Shown: positions 26,899 to 35,472 of the stretch, piece by piece
Position numbering within the stretch: the first letter of the stretch is position 1
How the letters are laid out: every line of letters starts with the position of its first letter
DNA from: DATBLE01 sp963808815
GTDB taxonomy: Bacteria; Actinomycetota; Thermoleophilia; Gaiellales; Gaiellaceae
Assembly (NCBI GenBank): GCA_963808815.1
Contig: CAWEGI010000001.1
Coordinates: forward strand, 167,479 to 231,478
DNA length: 64,000 nucleotides
Reading direction: 5' to 3'
The notes under the pieces: model-generated
The model's database searches: none
The model's input: only the letters and a program-made list of their open reading frames with translations
Told to the model about the DNA's origin: nothing
Program-made: the position numbers and the translations under genes

Positions 26899-27852
26899 CT
26901 AGCTCTTCAGCGGCACCGCGTAGCAGGGCGACGGCGCGCCGGTCGCGCCGCGCAGCTTCAGCGGGAAGCACATGAACGCGAACTCGTACTGCTTCTCGGC
27001 CGCGATCTCCTCCATGTCCACGACCTCGATGATGTTCGCTCCGGCGGTTGCGAACATGTAGCAGTGCACCGGCAGGAAGACGTCCGACTCCTCCGACGGC
27101 AGCACCTCCAGCGCGATCGAGTCGGCACCGATGCACATCGCGCCCATCTCCTCGCACAGCCATTTCGCGGCGGGAAGACCGAGTCCAGGCGGACTGAGCA
27201 GATAGCCGTCGAAGTCCGGCCACTTGGTCATGCGGCCGGTCCGGACCAGCACGACGCTCTTCGGCTGGATGGTCACACCCTGCTCGCCGGCCGCCTTCTG
27301 GAGGTCCTCGGGGGTGATCGCGTATCCGTCCGGGAGGCAGTCCACACCGTGCAGGCCGGCGACGTCGAGCAGCACGCCGCGCGCGATGATCGGCGGGTAC
27401 TTGTCGGGGCCGCCCTTGTTCCACATGCGGCTGCCGAGGTCCGCGTCCGGCGTCCATCCGTTCCAGAATTGCCCGTAGAAGCCGAGGTGGTTGAAGGTGT
27501 CGATGTGCGTGCCGCAGTGCGTGTACAGGTGGATCGAGTCGCCGCAGTACGAGTACTTCTCGTGGACATGTGAGCCGACACCCGAGAGGTTGTCGTTGAT
27601 CGAGCCCTGCGGCGTGTGCGTCATCCAGATCCCGTACGGCGGATCGCCGGCCGCCACCCACGACGGCATCCCCAGGAAGTAGTCGACGTTCAGGTCGAAG
27701 AGGTGCGAGCCGTCGAGGTGCTCGAGGATCGCCTTGTTCGTCTCCGGCGTGATCCAGTTCAGCCGGCCGATCTCGTCGTCGGGCCCCCAGGGGCTCTTCG
27801 AGACCTTGACGCCGTCACGGTCCAGGATCGGCTCGAACACGTACTCACCCAC
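26899..27852 (-). CDS. Cyclase family protein (kynurenine-formamidase-like metal hydrolase)
   Basis: 317-residue member of the cyclase/kynurenine formamidase family, hydrolysing an amide, formamide or cyclic bond. The metal-binding signature HCGTHIDTFNH (HxGTHxDxxxH) is intact, followed by VLLDVAGLHGVD, VTIQPKSVVLVRTGRM and the second-site FLPVHCYMFATAGANIIEVV. Larger than the about 210-residue KynB type, matching the long cyclase group. Its GTG/ATG start overlaps the stop of the upstream nitrilase-type gene by 8 nt, so both form one operon. Function in cyclic-amide or formamide breakdown is inference. Confidence 0.88.
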   Translation of the reverse strand: MGEYVFEPILDRDGVKVSKSPWGPDDEIGRLNWITPETNKAILEHLDGSHLFDLNVDYFLGMPSWVAAGDPPYGIWMTHTPQGSINDNLSGVGSHVHEKYSYCGDSIHLYTHCGTHIDTFNHLGFYGQFWNGWTPDADLGSRMWNKGGPDKYPPIIARGVLLDVAGLHGVDCLPDGYAITPEDLQKAAGEQGVTIQPKSVVLVRTGRMTKWPDFDGYLLSPPGLGLPAAKWLCEEMGAMCIGADSIALEVLPSEESDVFLPVHCYMFATAGANIIEVVDMEEIAAEKQYEFAFMCFPLKLRGATGAPSPCYAVPLKS

Positions 27853-28699
27853 GCTGTCCTCCTTGTACGCCGGCTGTCTGGGTCTCCTCGACCACGGCGC
27901 CGTACAGCTCTGGCCGACGGTGGCCGAAGAGGTAGAGCTCGTACTCGCCGGGGATCACGTAGTCCTTGTCCCTGGCCTTCTCGACGTCGACCTCGGCGAC
28001 GAGCAGCGTCTCCTCGGTCGGGTCGGCCTCTGCGAGTCGGGTGCCGAAGGGGTCGACGATCTGGCTGTGACCGCAGAACTCGCCTCGCCGCTCCTTTCCC
28101 ACCCGGTTCGCGGTCAGCAGGTAGATGCGGTTCTCGGCCGCCCGGGCGAGTGTGATGATCTCCGTCTGCACCTTCGCCGCGACGGGGAAGTTGGTCGGGT
28201 GCGCGACCAGGTCGGCACCGTGCAGCGCGAGCGTCCGCGTCACCTCCGGGAAGCGAAGGTCGTAGCAGATCTCCAAGCCGATCCGGCCGAGCGGCGTCTC
28301 CCAGACATGGAACTCGTCGCCCGGAGTGGTGAAGCGGTCGACGCCGAGAAACGGCAGGTGCGTCTTCCAGTAGGTGCCGATCAGGCCGTCGGGGCCGACG
28401 AGCACGGCCGCGTTGCGCAGCCGGTCGCCGTCGCGCTCGAGCAGTCCGCAGACGGCGTGCATGCCGAGCCGGGCACATTCGCGCTCGAGCGCCTCGACGG
28501 ACGGGCCGGGCACGTCCTCGGCGAACTCCATCCCCTCCTCGAGGCTGTCGAACATGTAGCCCGGGATCGCGCACTCGGGCAGGACGAGCAGTTCGGCGCC
28601 GGCGGCGGCGGCCTCCTCGAGCCGCGCCAGGCACGTCTCGAGGTTCCGCTCGGGCTCGCCGAGCACCGGGTCGAGCTGCGCAACCGCGACTCGCGCCAC
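27845..28699 (-). CDS. Carbon-nitrogen hydrolase (nitrilase superfamily)
   Basis: 284-residue C-N hydrolase with the full Glu-Lys-Cys triad: ELLVLPECAIPGYMFDSL (Glu), YWKTHLPFLGVDRF (Lys) and IGLEICYDLRFPEVTRTLAL (Cys). The family includes N-carbamoylputrescine, N-carbamoyl-amino-acid and omega-amidases; it cannot be narrowed from motifs alone. The frame is intact and length is typical. GTG 28699 has TAGACT 6 nt upstream on the same strand. First gene of the two-gene operon with the cyclase family gene; divergent from the DsbA-like isomerase gene over a 28-bp region that carries an operator-like GTCTGACAT. Confidence 0.9.
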   Translation of the reverse strand: MARVAVAQLDPVLGEPERNLETCLARLEEAAAAGAELLVLPECAIPGYMFDSLEEGMEFAEDVPGPSVEALERECARLGMHAVCGLLERDGDRLRNAAVLVGPDGLIGTYWKTHLPFLGVDRFTTPGDEFHVWETPLGRIGLEICYDLRFPEVTRTLALHGADLVAHPTNFPVAAKVQTEIITLARAAENRIYLLTANRVGKERRGEFCGHSQIVDPFGTRLAEADPTEETLLVAEVDVEKARDKDYVIPGEYELYLFGHRRPELYGAVVEETQTAGVQGGQRG

Positions 28700-28705
28700 G
28701 GCACG

Positions 28706-28727
28706 AGTCTAATAGTCTGACATTCGC
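28706..28727. promoter_or_regulatory. Divergent promoter with GTCTGACAT operator-like site
   Basis: The 28-bp divergent spacer holds minus-strand TAGACT (28711-28706, 6 nt before GTG 28699) and plus-strand TAGTCT (28713-28718, 9 nt before GTG 28728). AGTCTGACATTCG (28714-28726) overlaps the plus -10 and matches sites at 42317-42330 and in the 55.3-kb divergent region, suggesting one repressor controls them. Confidence 0.5.
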
Positions 28728-29318
28728 GTGACCAGCGTCCGCTTCTACTACGACGTGGTCTGTCCGTACTCGTACCTGGAGTCGCACGTCGTCGAGTCGG
28801 CGGAGGACGCCGGCGAGGTCGAGGTCGAGTGGCTGCCGTTCGAGCTCCGGCCCGCGCCGCGGCCGCTGCTCGAGGTGCGCGGCGACCACCTCCGGGTCGA
28901 CTGGACCCGCAACGTCTACGCGCGGGCGCAGGCGATGGGCGTCGAGATCCACCTGCCCCGCTACCAGCCCCGCTCGACGCTCCCTCTGGCGGCCTGTCTC
29001 TGGGCGCAGGAGCAGGGCCGGCTGCGGGCGTTCAAGCACGCGCTCTACGAGGCGTTCTTCTGCGAGGGCGAGGACATCGCCGCCGACCGGGAGATCGCCC
29101 GCGCGGCCTCGCGGGCCGGGCTCGAACCGGACGCCGCGATCGCCGCCGCGTACGATCCCGAGCACTTCTCGCGGATCGCCGAGATCCGTACGGAGGCCGC
29201 GGCCGCGGGCGTCGGGGGAGTCCCCTCGCTGCTCGCCCCGAACGGGTCGAGCCACTGGGGGATGGGCGGCCTGGAGCGCCTCCGCTCGGGCGAGCCGCTC
29301 GTGCCACGACGGGCCTAG
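28728..29318 (+). CDS. DsbA-like thioredoxin-fold protein, 2-hydroxychromene-2-carboxylate isomerase/FrnE type
   Basis: 196-residue cytoplasmic thioredoxin-fold protein with an all-alpha insert. The N-terminus VRFYYDVVCPYSYLESHVVE carries CPYS in place of CxxC, as in HCCA isomerases and FrnE-like proteins; C-terminus GVGGVPSLLAPNGSSHWGMG has the cis-Pro loop (VPS) followed by the family's last helix. The middle reads PLAACLWAQEQGRLRAFKHA. HCCA isomerases use glutathione-like thiols; in actinobacteria the cofactor is unclear. Start GTG at 28728 is the only in-frame start and is near-leaderless. Tail overlaps the next gene (opposite strand) by 4 nt. Confidence 0.85.
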   Translation: MTSVRFYYDVVCPYSYLESHVVESAEDAGEVEVEWLPFELRPAPRPLLEVRGDHLRVDWTRNVYARAQAMGVEIHLPRYQPRSTLPLAACLWAQEQGRLRAFKHALYEAFFCEGEDIAADREIARAASRAGLEPDAAIAAAYDPEHFSRIAEIRTEAAAAGVGGVPSLLAPNGSSHWGMGGLERLRSGEPLVPRRA

Positions 29319-29614
29319 CCGAGGTCGAGCACGTCGAAGCGGCGCACCTCGGGCTCGAGCCCGAGCTTCCGCATCAGCTCCGTGCCACGGGGGACGTCGG
29401 CCTCGGCGAGGTAGCGGTCGAGCGTCTCCCGGTCGCGCCAGACCGCGACCAGGCGACCATGTCCGCCCTCGTGCTCGAGCAGGGCGGTGACCACTCCTTC
29501 GGGCCGCGTCGGCCGCGCCTCCTCCATCAGCCGCGCCAGCTCGGTCGCCTGCTCGGCGGTCATGTCGGCCTCGAAGCTGATGCCGGCGTAGGTCATCTCC
29601 GAATCATGTCGCAT
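29315..29614 (-). CDS. Small ABM-like (antibiotic-biosynthesis-monooxygenase fold) protein
   Basis: About 99 residues with a dimeric alpha-beta barrel look: YAGISFEADMTAEQATELAR, GVVTALLEHEGGHGRLVAVW, DRETLDRYLAEADVPRGTEL. The GRLVAVWRDRETLDRYL segment resembles ABM/muconolactone-isomerase-like proteins, but no catalytic residue can be named. A later ATG at 29596 would give 93 residues. Single gene, convergent with the DsbA-like gene. Confidence 0.6.
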   Translation of the reverse strand: MRHDSEMTYAGISFEADMTAEQATELARLMEEARPTRPEGVVTALLEHEGGHGRLVAVWRDRETLDRYLAEADVPRGTELMRKLGLEPEVRRFDVLDLG

Positions 29615-29661
29615 CGGGCAACGGCGCGATCCGCTTGCGACCGTCTGCACGAACACCGATA

Positions 29662-30159
29662 GTGGAGCCCATCGGACGGCGCAATCAGCTGCTGGCTGCG
29701 ACGTGCCTGCTCGTTGCAGGGGGAGTTGCGGCGGTTGTGATCCTGGCCTTCAGCGAAAACTCGACGGCCGCGCCGAGCAAGGCCGAGTACTTTGCGCGCG
29801 TCGCCGCGATCTGCCGCCTCTACGGGCCCCAGTTGGACAAGATCGACCCGCCCCACGACATCGCCATACCGGGCGAGGTGGTCGGGCCGGTCCAGGTCGT
29901 CCTCCCGCTGATCGTCGCGCAGACGCGCGACCTGCACGGTTTGCGGTCGCCGAAGGAGCTCGCGGGCAAGATCGAGCACTGGCTGGCCCTGAAGGACCGC
30001 GCGATCGAGACACTGAAGCGCACGCTGCGCGAGGGCCTCCTCCCGGACGTGAGGCTGATGGGCCCGGACTGGCTCCTCTTCGTCAAGCAGAACGGGGCAG
30101 CCGGACGAGCTGCGGCGAAGATCGGCTTCCCGAAGGTCTGCACGGCCGCCGCGTCTTAG
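29662..30159 (+). CDS. Membrane-anchored or secreted protein of unknown function
   Basis: 165 residues. After EPIGRRNQ comes one hydrophobic stretch (LLAATCLLVAGGVAAVVILA) that acts as a signal or N-anchor, then an alpha-helical exported domain with KAEYFARVAAICRLYGPQLD, VVGPVQVVLPLIVAQTRDLH and IEHWLALKDRAIETLKRTLR. Two Cys (AAICRLYG and PKVCTAAAS) may pair. The helix pattern with paired Cys is like small actinobacterial extracytoplasmic proteins of unknown role. GTG 29662 precedes EPIGRR; an upstream TTG exists at 29635 but is less likely. Followed by a strong bidirectional terminator. Confidence 0.65.
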   Translation: MEPIGRRNQLLAATCLLVAGGVAAVVILAFSENSTAAPSKAEYFARVAAICRLYGPQLDKIDPPHDIAIPGEVVGPVQVVLPLIVAQTRDLHGLRSPKELAGKIEHWLALKDRAIETLKRTLREGLLPDVRLMGPDWLLFVKQNGAAGRAAAKIGFPKVCTAAAS

Positions 30160-30189
30160 CGGCTCAGGTCGAGATCTTCTTAGGAGGGT

Positions 30190-30227
30190 TGCGCGGGAGG
30201 AGGGTGCAGGACCACTCCTCCCGCGCA
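30190..30227. terminator. 13-bp perfect hairpin, bidirectional terminator
   Basis: TGCGCGGGAGGAG (30190-30202) and its exact complement (30215-30227), loop 12 nt, placed between two convergent genes that end at 30159 and 30255. Position and symmetry fit a shared terminator, although the flanks lack long T/A runs. Confidence 0.65.
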
Positions 30228-30254
30228 TTCGTCACCTGGATTACCCGGAGACGA

Positions 30255-30908
30255 TCAGACCCCGGCGCACTGTCCCGTCTTACGGCCGCTCACCTGGTTC
30301 GGGCTTCCTTCGGAGTCACCCTGCTGTGGCGACGGGGTGTTCCCCGAGCAGTTCAGACTGCCGTGGATCGTGTTCGTCTGAAACTCGTTCCCGTCGGTGT
30401 CGACCACCGTGTTGTTGTTGAAGTTCACGGTGCCGTTGACGGTGTTCCGGAAGAACCCCTGCCAGAAGCCGTCAAAGCCCGTGATGCTGACGGAGCCGTT
30501 GATCACGCTGTCCTCGATCGTGTTCCACGTGATGCCGAACGGCCCCCCGAACGGCCCGGCGCCACCCGACAGGTCGACGCCTCCGTTGATCGTGCTGAAG
30601 TGAATCTGCACCGAGGCCGCGTCCTGCGAACGGACGCCACCCGAGATCGTGCCGGTGTGGACCGGGTTCTCCTCGCTGCCGAGGACGAACGTCGCGCCTG
30701 GTTCGACGGTTACACCGCCCTTGATCGTGACAGGCCCCGCGAACGTGACACACGACGCTCCCGCCGGGACGACTACCTGCTTATAGGTGCCGGGCACCAG
30801 GGTGTCCGTGCACGTCGTCGCGTTGCTGCTGTTGGCCGCGAGCGACGGCAAGGTCATGACCAGCGCCGCGAGCACGGCGCAGCACACCACCGAAATCCGC
30901 ATCTTCAT
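30255..30908 (-). CDS. Secreted beta-helix-like protein, unknown function
   Basis: 217 residues with a signal peptide (ISVVCCAVLAALVMTLPSLA). The mature chain has a repeating short-strand pattern rich in Gly, Asn, Thr and Val: TYKQVVVPAGASCVTFAGPV, TIKGGVTVEPGATFVLGS, SINGGVDLSGGAGPFGG-like turns, SVINGSVSITGFDGFW, NTVNGTVNFNNNTVVDTDGN and NTIHGSLNCSGNTPSP. This is the signature of a right-handed beta-helix. Two Cys pairs probably form disulfides. No catalytic motif is visible, so a structural or adhesive surface role is possible. AGGAAGG lies 8 nt before ATG 30908. Confidence 0.75.
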   Translation of the reverse strand: MKMRISVVCCAVLAALVMTLPSLAANSSNATTCTDTLVPGTYKQVVVPAGASCVTFAGPVTIKGGVTVEPGATFVLGSEENPVHTGTISGGVRSQDAASVQIHFSTINGGVDLSGGAGPFGGPFGITWNTIEDSVINGSVSITGFDGFWQGFFRNTVNGTVNFNNNTVVDTDGNEFQTNTIHGSLNCSGNTPSPQQGDSEGSPNQVSGRKTGQCAGV

Positions 30909-30990
30909 CTAGTGAACCTTCCTCTCCCTACTTAGCGCCACCGAACGGTGGCCGCAGGACACTACAGGCGTGACGGCACTGGGGGGCGCG

Positions 30991-32005
30991 CTAAGTGCTG
31001 ATCATCTTCTTCTCGACGCCGACCCCGGCTGCCACCGCCCGCTCGTACTCGAGCGGCACCGTCGCCGAGTCCTGGAGCGCGATCCCGGTCGAGTCGAAGA
31101 CCGTCACCTGCTCGTCGGACTGCCGGCCTTCTAGCTCGCCGCAGACCACCTTGCCGATCTCGCCCGCGAGGTCGTCCTCCACGATCAGCCCCTCGGCGAG
31201 CGCGACGTTGATCTCGCCGTCCTCCCGGCACTGGCGGATGTCGTCGACGAAGACCCGCGCCCGCTGAAGCGTGCGCGGATCGAGCTCCTGCTCGCCCTTC
31301 AGGTCGGCGCCGAGAGCCGCGATGTGGGCGCCCGGCTTCACCCAGGCGTCGTCGACGAGCCAGGTCCGCGCATGCGTGCCCGTGACGATCACGTCGGCGT
31401 CCTCGACCGCCGTCCTGCACGTCGGTCGTCCCCGTGATCCGCAGGTGCGGGTACTTCGGCGCCTGCTCGGCGAGGAAGCGGTCGACCGACGCCTGCGTCC
31501 GGCTCCAGATCCGCACGTCGTCCCACGCGAACACCGTGTCGCACGTGGCGAGCGACCCCCGGCCGACGAGCCCGCTGCCGAGGATCGCGAGCACCTTCGA
31601 GTCCTTGCGCGCGAGCCAGCGCGCCGAACACGCCGCCGATGCGCCGGTGCGCATGAGCGTGTGGTACGAGCCGTCGCAGATCGCGAGCGGGAAGCCGGTC
31701 TCCGGGTGCGTGTAGATCAGGATCGAGAACACCGCCGGCAGCTCGTACTGCGCGTTGTCCTCCCGGATCGACACCCACTTGCAGGCGGCCGCCTCCGGCT
31801 CCTCGATGTAGGACGGCATCACCTCCCACTCGCCCTTGTAGCGGTCGAGGACGATGTGGCCCTTCGGCTCCATGTAGACGCGGCCGAGCCCGTGCATGCG
31901 ATAGGCGTGCTCGACGCAGTCGACGTACTCGGCGGGGCTGAGCAGGCCGACCATGTCCGACCAGCTCAGGATCAGGGTCTTGCGGTTCCGCCAGCTTTCG
32001 CCCAC
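30991..32005 (-). CDS. Ornithine cyclodeaminase / mu-crystallin family protein (one frameshift)
   Basis: NAD(P)-dependent enzyme or imine reductase of the OCD/mu-crystallin family. Family features: LSWSDMVGLLSPAEYVDCVE at the N-terminus, GFPLAICDGSYHTLMRTGAS (the substrate-binding ThrGlyAla), the Rossmann motif VLAILGSGLVGRGSLATC, DVRIWSRTQASVDRFL, then after an extra base near 31410 DADVIVTGTHARTWLV, VKPGAHIAALGADLKGEQEL and VTVFDSTGIALQDSATV. About 335 residues when repaired. GTG 32005 lies 6 nt after TAGAGT, which overlaps the DUF309 stop. Likely acts on a cyclic imine or amino acid. Confidence 0.85.
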
Positions 32006-32011
32006 GGGCCG

Positions 32012-32017
32012 ACTCTA
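32012..32017 (-). promoter_or_regulatory. TAGAGT overlapping DUF309 stop, possible -10 of the OCD gene
   Basis: Minus-strand TAGAGT (32017-32012) includes the TAG stop of the DUF309 gene and lies 6 nt before GTG 32005, the spacing of the other leaderless starts. Confidence 0.3.
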
Positions 32018-32311
32018 CGAATCGAGCGCGCGCTCGACAAGCTTCACCAGGCGCGCCTCCCGGCGGCCGAGACGGCGGCGGGCGTGCTCGAGCTGGCGTC
32101 GGGCGCGGGCCTCGTCCCCCTGCTGGTGCCGCCAACCCGCGGCGGCGAGGTGATGAAGGCCGCGGACGAGCTCCTCGTCGCCGCCGAGCCCGCGGACCTC
32201 CTCGAGCGCGTGCGCCGCCTTCGCGTACTCGCCGCGCTCGATGTGCCCCTCCGCGCGCCAGATCGCCGACTGGACGCGCGCCGCCGGGGGCGGCCACTCC
32301 GCTTCGTCCAC
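32015..32311 (-). CDS. DUF309 family protein
   Basis: 98-residue all-helical protein. EAHxxxExxW-like features are replaced by GEYAKAAHALEEVRG, then the family core ELVRGLHHLAAAGWRHQQGD and ARRQLEHARRRLGRREARL, matching DUF309. Function is unknown. GTG 32311 is adjacent to the palindrome CTCTAGAG (32313-32320) that also provides the -10 of the divergent carbamoylase gene. Ends 9 nt before the OCD gene on the same strand. Confidence 0.7.
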   Translation of the reverse strand: MDEAEWPPPAARVQSAIWRAEGHIERGEYAKAAHALEEVRGLGGDEELVRGLHHLAAAGWRHQQGDEARARRQLEHARRRLGRREARLVKLVERALDS

Positions 32312-32315
32312 GCTC

Positions 32316-32321
32316 TAGAGT
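32316..32321 (+). promoter_or_regulatory. TAGAGT -10 element, leaderless start
   Basis: TAGAGT lies 7 nt before ATG 32329. It is part of the palindrome CTCTAGAG, so the same bases may serve the divergent DUF309 gene. Confidence 0.45.
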
Positions 32322-32328
32322 CTCCCCG

Positions 32329-33567
32329 ATGGACCGGGCACGGAGCACGGAACGGATCACGAAGGACATCGAGACGCTTTCCGGCCCCGACTACACGCTC
32401 AGCGACGAGGCCGTCCGGCGCTACGCCTACACCCCGGAGTACCGCAACACGCTCGACTGGTTCACCCGCGAGCTCGAGGCGATCGACTTCACCGTCGAGG
32501 AGGACCCGGTCGGGACGCTCTACGCCCGCAACCGGCCAAGGGGCGAGCCGGTGTTCGGGATCGGCTCGCACTGCGACTCCAACCGGAACGGCGGCCGCTA
32601 CGACGGGACGATGGGCGTCGTCACCGCCCTGGAGGTCTGCCGGCTGAGTGCGGAGCTCGGCCTCGACCTGCCGCTGCAGCTGATCTCGTTCCTGGAAGAG
32701 GAGGGTTCCGGCTTCGGCCAGATGCTGCTCGGCAGCAGGATCGTCGCGCAACGGGTCGAGGAGGAAGATCTCCGCGAGCGGTTCCGCGCGATCGACGACG
32801 GTCGCAGCTTCTGGGACCACGCGGCCGAGGCGGGGTACGCGCCCGAGCGTTGGCGCGAGTGCGCGCACGTGCTCGACGACCTCACCGGCTGGATCGAGAT
32901 GCACATCGAGCAGGCGCGCGTGCTCCAGGACACCGGCAACCGGATCGGCCTCGTCACCGCGATCGCCGGCTACGTCCACGCCGACGTGGTCGTCCACGGC
33001 CGCGGGGACCACGCCGGGGCCACGCCGATGGACCTCCGGCTCGACCCGACCCTCCCCCTCGCCGAGACGATCGTCGAGCTCGAGCGTCTCGCCACGGCCG
33101 CCGGCGAGGGCACGGTGGGGACGGTCGGCGAGATCGAGGTCGACCCGGGGATCATCAATGCCGTTGCCGCCGAGGTGCGCTTCTCGCTCGACATCCGCGG
33201 GCCTGTCGACGACGCGTATCGCGGCGTGGCTCGCGAGATCGCCGCCTACGCCGAGGAGGCCGCCCACCGCCGCGGAATGAGTGCCGAGTACCACGAGCGG
33301 CAGACCCTGCCCGCAACGCCGATGGACGAGCGGATCGTCGCGGCACTCGAGGGTGCTGCGAGGGCGACCGGCGAGCCGTACATGCGCATGCACTCGGGCG
33401 CGGCGCACGACACGATGTGCGTCGCCGACCGGGTGCCGACCGCGATGGTCTTCGTCCCTTGCAAGGACGGAATCAGCCACCACCCCGACGAGGACGCCAA
33501 GCCCGCCGACGCGGCGCTCGCCGCCGAGATCATCCTGAACGCGGTTCAGGCGCTCGCGCGCGCGTAG
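32329..33567 (+). CDS. M20-family Zn hydrolase, carbamoylase/allantoate amidohydrolase type (second copy)
   Basis: 412 residues. Metal motifs: VFGIGSHCDSNRNGGRYDGT, LISFLEEEGSGFGQMLLGSR, ITGWIEMHIEQARVLQDTGN-like region (TGWIEMHIEQARVL), HGRGDHAGATPMDLRLDP and the C-terminal MRMHSGAAHDTMCVADRVPT followed by VPCKDGISHHPDEDA. Same family and length as the gene at 11511 but clearly divergent, so probably a different carbamoyl substrate. The HSGAGHD-like motif (HSGAAHD) is that of L-carbamoylases and ureidoglycine/allantoate enzymes. Leaderless start. Its 3' end overlaps the convergent aconitase gene by 22 nt. Confidence 0.9.
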   Translation: MDRARSTERITKDIETLSGPDYTLSDEAVRRYAYTPEYRNTLDWFTRELEAIDFTVEEDPVGTLYARNRPRGEPVFGIGSHCDSNRNGGRYDGTMGVVTALEVCRLSAELGLDLPLQLISFLEEEGSGFGQMLLGSRIVAQRVEEEDLRERFRAIDDGRSFWDHAAEAGYAPERWRECAHVLDDLTGWIEMHIEQARVLQDTGNRIGLVTAIAGYVHADVVVHGRGDHAGATPMDLRLDPTLPLAETIVELERLATAAGEGTVGTVGEIEVDPGIINAVAAEVRFSLDIRGPVDDAYRGVAREIAAYAEEAAHRRGMSAEYHERQTLPATPMDERIVAALEGAARATGEPYMRMHSGAAHDTMCVADRVPTAMVFVPCKDGISHHPDEDAKPADAALAAEIILNAVQALARA

Positions 33568-35456
33568 GCGATCAGCCCACCGGCAAGGAGGATCGCCCGC
33601 TCGCGCGCGCTCAGCTCCAGCCCGAGCCGCACCTCGCCGTGCGGCGTGACGGCGGCCACCTCGCGCTCGCCCGCGCGCACCGCTTCGGCCACACCGTCGA
33701 TCAGCCACTCGTCTCCCTGCTCGACCCGCGGGTCGCCGTCGAGGACGAGCGGCGGGATCGCCTGCGCGATCAGGTTCGTGCGGTGGATCCGGGCGAAGCT
33801 CCGCGCGACGACGGCACGGACACCGAGGTGGAGCGCCGCGAACGCGGCCTGTTCGCGAGAGGAGCCCTGACCGTAGTTGTGCCCGCCGACGACGATCCCG
33901 CCGCCCCACTCCTCGGCTCGAGCCGGGAACTCCGGGTCGAAGCGCCGGAACATGTGGCGGGCGCAGGCGGGGATGTTCGACCAGATCGCCAGCCCGAGCA
34001 CGCCGTCCGGGGCCATGTCGCCGGTCGAGACGTCGTCCGGGGCGACGATCAGCACCCGTCCCGCGATCGACTCGGGCACCCGCGCCGGTGCGGGCGGCGG
34101 CACGATGTTCTTTCCCTTCACGAGCTCGATCTCCCGTCCGTCGGCAGGTGGGTGGACGAACTGCCGGTCGTCGAGCTCGGGGTCTCCGGGCGGCGCCTCC
34201 AACACCGGCGGCTCGCCGAGCCCACGCGGGTCGGCGATTTCGCCTCGTAGCGCCGTCGCCGCCCCGGTCGCCGGCGAGCACAGGTACACACGGTCGCCCG
34301 GGGTGCCGCTCCGGCCGGGAAAGTTGCGGTTGAAGGTGCGAACGGAGACGGCGCCGGAGGCCGGCGCCTGGCCCATGCCGATACACGGGCCGCACGCGGG
34401 CTCGAGCATGCGCGCTCCGGCGCCGACCAGATCGGAGTACACGCCGGCGCGGACGATGGTGTCGAGGATCTGCCGAGACCCGGGCGTGACGGTGAGGTCG
34501 AGGTCCGGATGCACCGTGCGCCCGCGCAGGACGGCGGCGACGGTGGCGAGATCCTCGAACGACGAGTTGACCGAACTGCCGACGCACACCTGCTTCGTCG
34601 CCGTCCCGACGGCCTCGCGCACCGGCACCACGTTGCCGGGCGACGACGGCAATGCGATCAGCGGCTCCAGCTCGCCGAGCTCGATCGTCTCCTGCTCGTC
34701 GTAGACCGCGCCTGGATCGGCCGACAACTCGACGAACTCGTCCTCCCGCCCCTGGGCGGCCAGCCACGCCGCGGTCCGCTCGTCGCTGGGGAAGATCCCG
34801 GTAGTGGCCCCCGTTTCCATGACCATGTTGCAGATGGTTCCGCGGTCGGTCGCGCTCAGCGTGGCTACACCCTCCCCGTGGAACTCGAAGATCCGGCCCC
34901 GGCCGCCGCGTACGCCACGCCGCCGGAGCAGCTCGAGCACGACGTCCTTCGATTGCACCCAGTCCGGCAGGGTCCCGCGCAGCTCGACCCCGACCACGAC
35001 GGGCTGCTCGACCGTGTACGGGCGCCCCGCCATCGCGACCGCCACCTCGGTCGCGCCCGCGCCGATCGCGAGCATGCCGAGAGCGCCGGCCATGGTCGTG
35101 TGGCTGTCAGCACCGACGAGCACCCAGCCCGGCCGCGCGAACCGCTCGAGGTGGAGATAGTGCGCGATCCCGTTGCCGGGGCGTGAGTAGATCGCGCCGT
35201 ACCGCGCCGCCCAGCTGCGCAGGTACGCGTGGTCCTCGGAATTCTTGTTGTCGAACTGCAGCACGTTGTGGTCGACGTAGGAGACGGTCGTGACCGCGAC
35301 CCGGTCGAGGCCGAGCTGCTCGAACTGGAGGCAGGCCATCGTTCCCGTCGCGTCCTCCAGGAGGATCTGGTCGACGCGGAGGTCGAGCTCCTCGTCCGAG
35401 CTGCCGACCAGGTGCTCGGAGATGATCTTCTCCGTGAGCGTCCTCCCCCCGGCCAC
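33546..35456 (-). CDS. Aconitase-family hydro-lyase (LeuC+LeuD-like single chain)
   Basis: 636-residue [4Fe-4S] hydro-lyase. The N-terminal two thirds match the LeuC part (LGLDRVAVTTVSYVDHNVLQ, LVGADSHTTMAGALGMLAIG) with cluster Cys in VCVGSSVNSSFED and ACGPCIGMGQAPASG; the LeuD-like swivel domain starts near residue 470 (DDVSTGDMAPDG) and contains GGHNYGQGSSREQAAFAAL and SFARIHRTNLIAQAIPPL. At 636 residues it is far shorter than the about 900-residue AcnA and fits the short aconitase/homoaconitase/methylcitrate-type group. GTG 35456 follows TAGTCT by 6 nt. Substrate may be citrate, methylcitrate or a homologue. Confidence 0.88.
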   Translation of the reverse strand: MAGGRTLTEKIISEHLVGSSDEELDLRVDQILLEDATGTMACLQFEQLGLDRVAVTTVSYVDHNVLQFDNKNSEDHAYLRSWAARYGAIYSRPGNGIAHYLHLERFARPGWVLVGADSHTTMAGALGMLAIGAGATEVAVAMAGRPYTVEQPVVVGVELRGTLPDWVQSKDVVLELLRRRGVRGGRGRIFEFHGEGVATLSATDRGTICNMVMETGATTGIFPSDERTAAWLAAQGREDEFVELSADPGAVYDEQETIELGELEPLIALPSSPGNVVPVREAVGTATKQVCVGSSVNSSFEDLATVAAVLRGRTVHPDLDLTVTPGSRQILDTIVRAGVYSDLVGAGARMLEPACGPCIGMGQAPASGAVSVRTFNRNFPGRSGTPGDRVYLCSPATGAATALRGEIADPRGLGEPPVLEAPPGDPELDDRQFVHPPADGREIELVKGKNIVPPPAPARVPESIAGRVLIVAPDDVSTGDMAPDGVLGLAIWSNIPACARHMFRRFDPEFPARAEEWGGGIVVGGHNYGQGSSREQAAFAALHLGVRAVVARSFARIHRTNLIAQAIPPLVLDGDPRVEQGDEWLIDGVAEAVRAGEREVAAVTPHGEVRLGLELSARERAILLAGGLIAYARASA

Positions 35457-35462
35457 GAGCAG

Positions 35463-35468
35463 AGACTA
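35463..35468 (-). promoter_or_regulatory. TAGTCT -10 element of the aconitase gene
   Basis: Minus-strand TAGTCT (35468-35463), 6 nt before GTG 35456, in the 16-bp divergent spacer. Confidence 0.4.
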
Positions 35469-35472
35469 GTCC

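Noticed and set aside
32044..34767. Minus-strand frame of 907 codons
   Set aside because: Runs through the aconitase in a wrong frame and antisense to the carbamoylase; mostly Arg/Ala/Gly.
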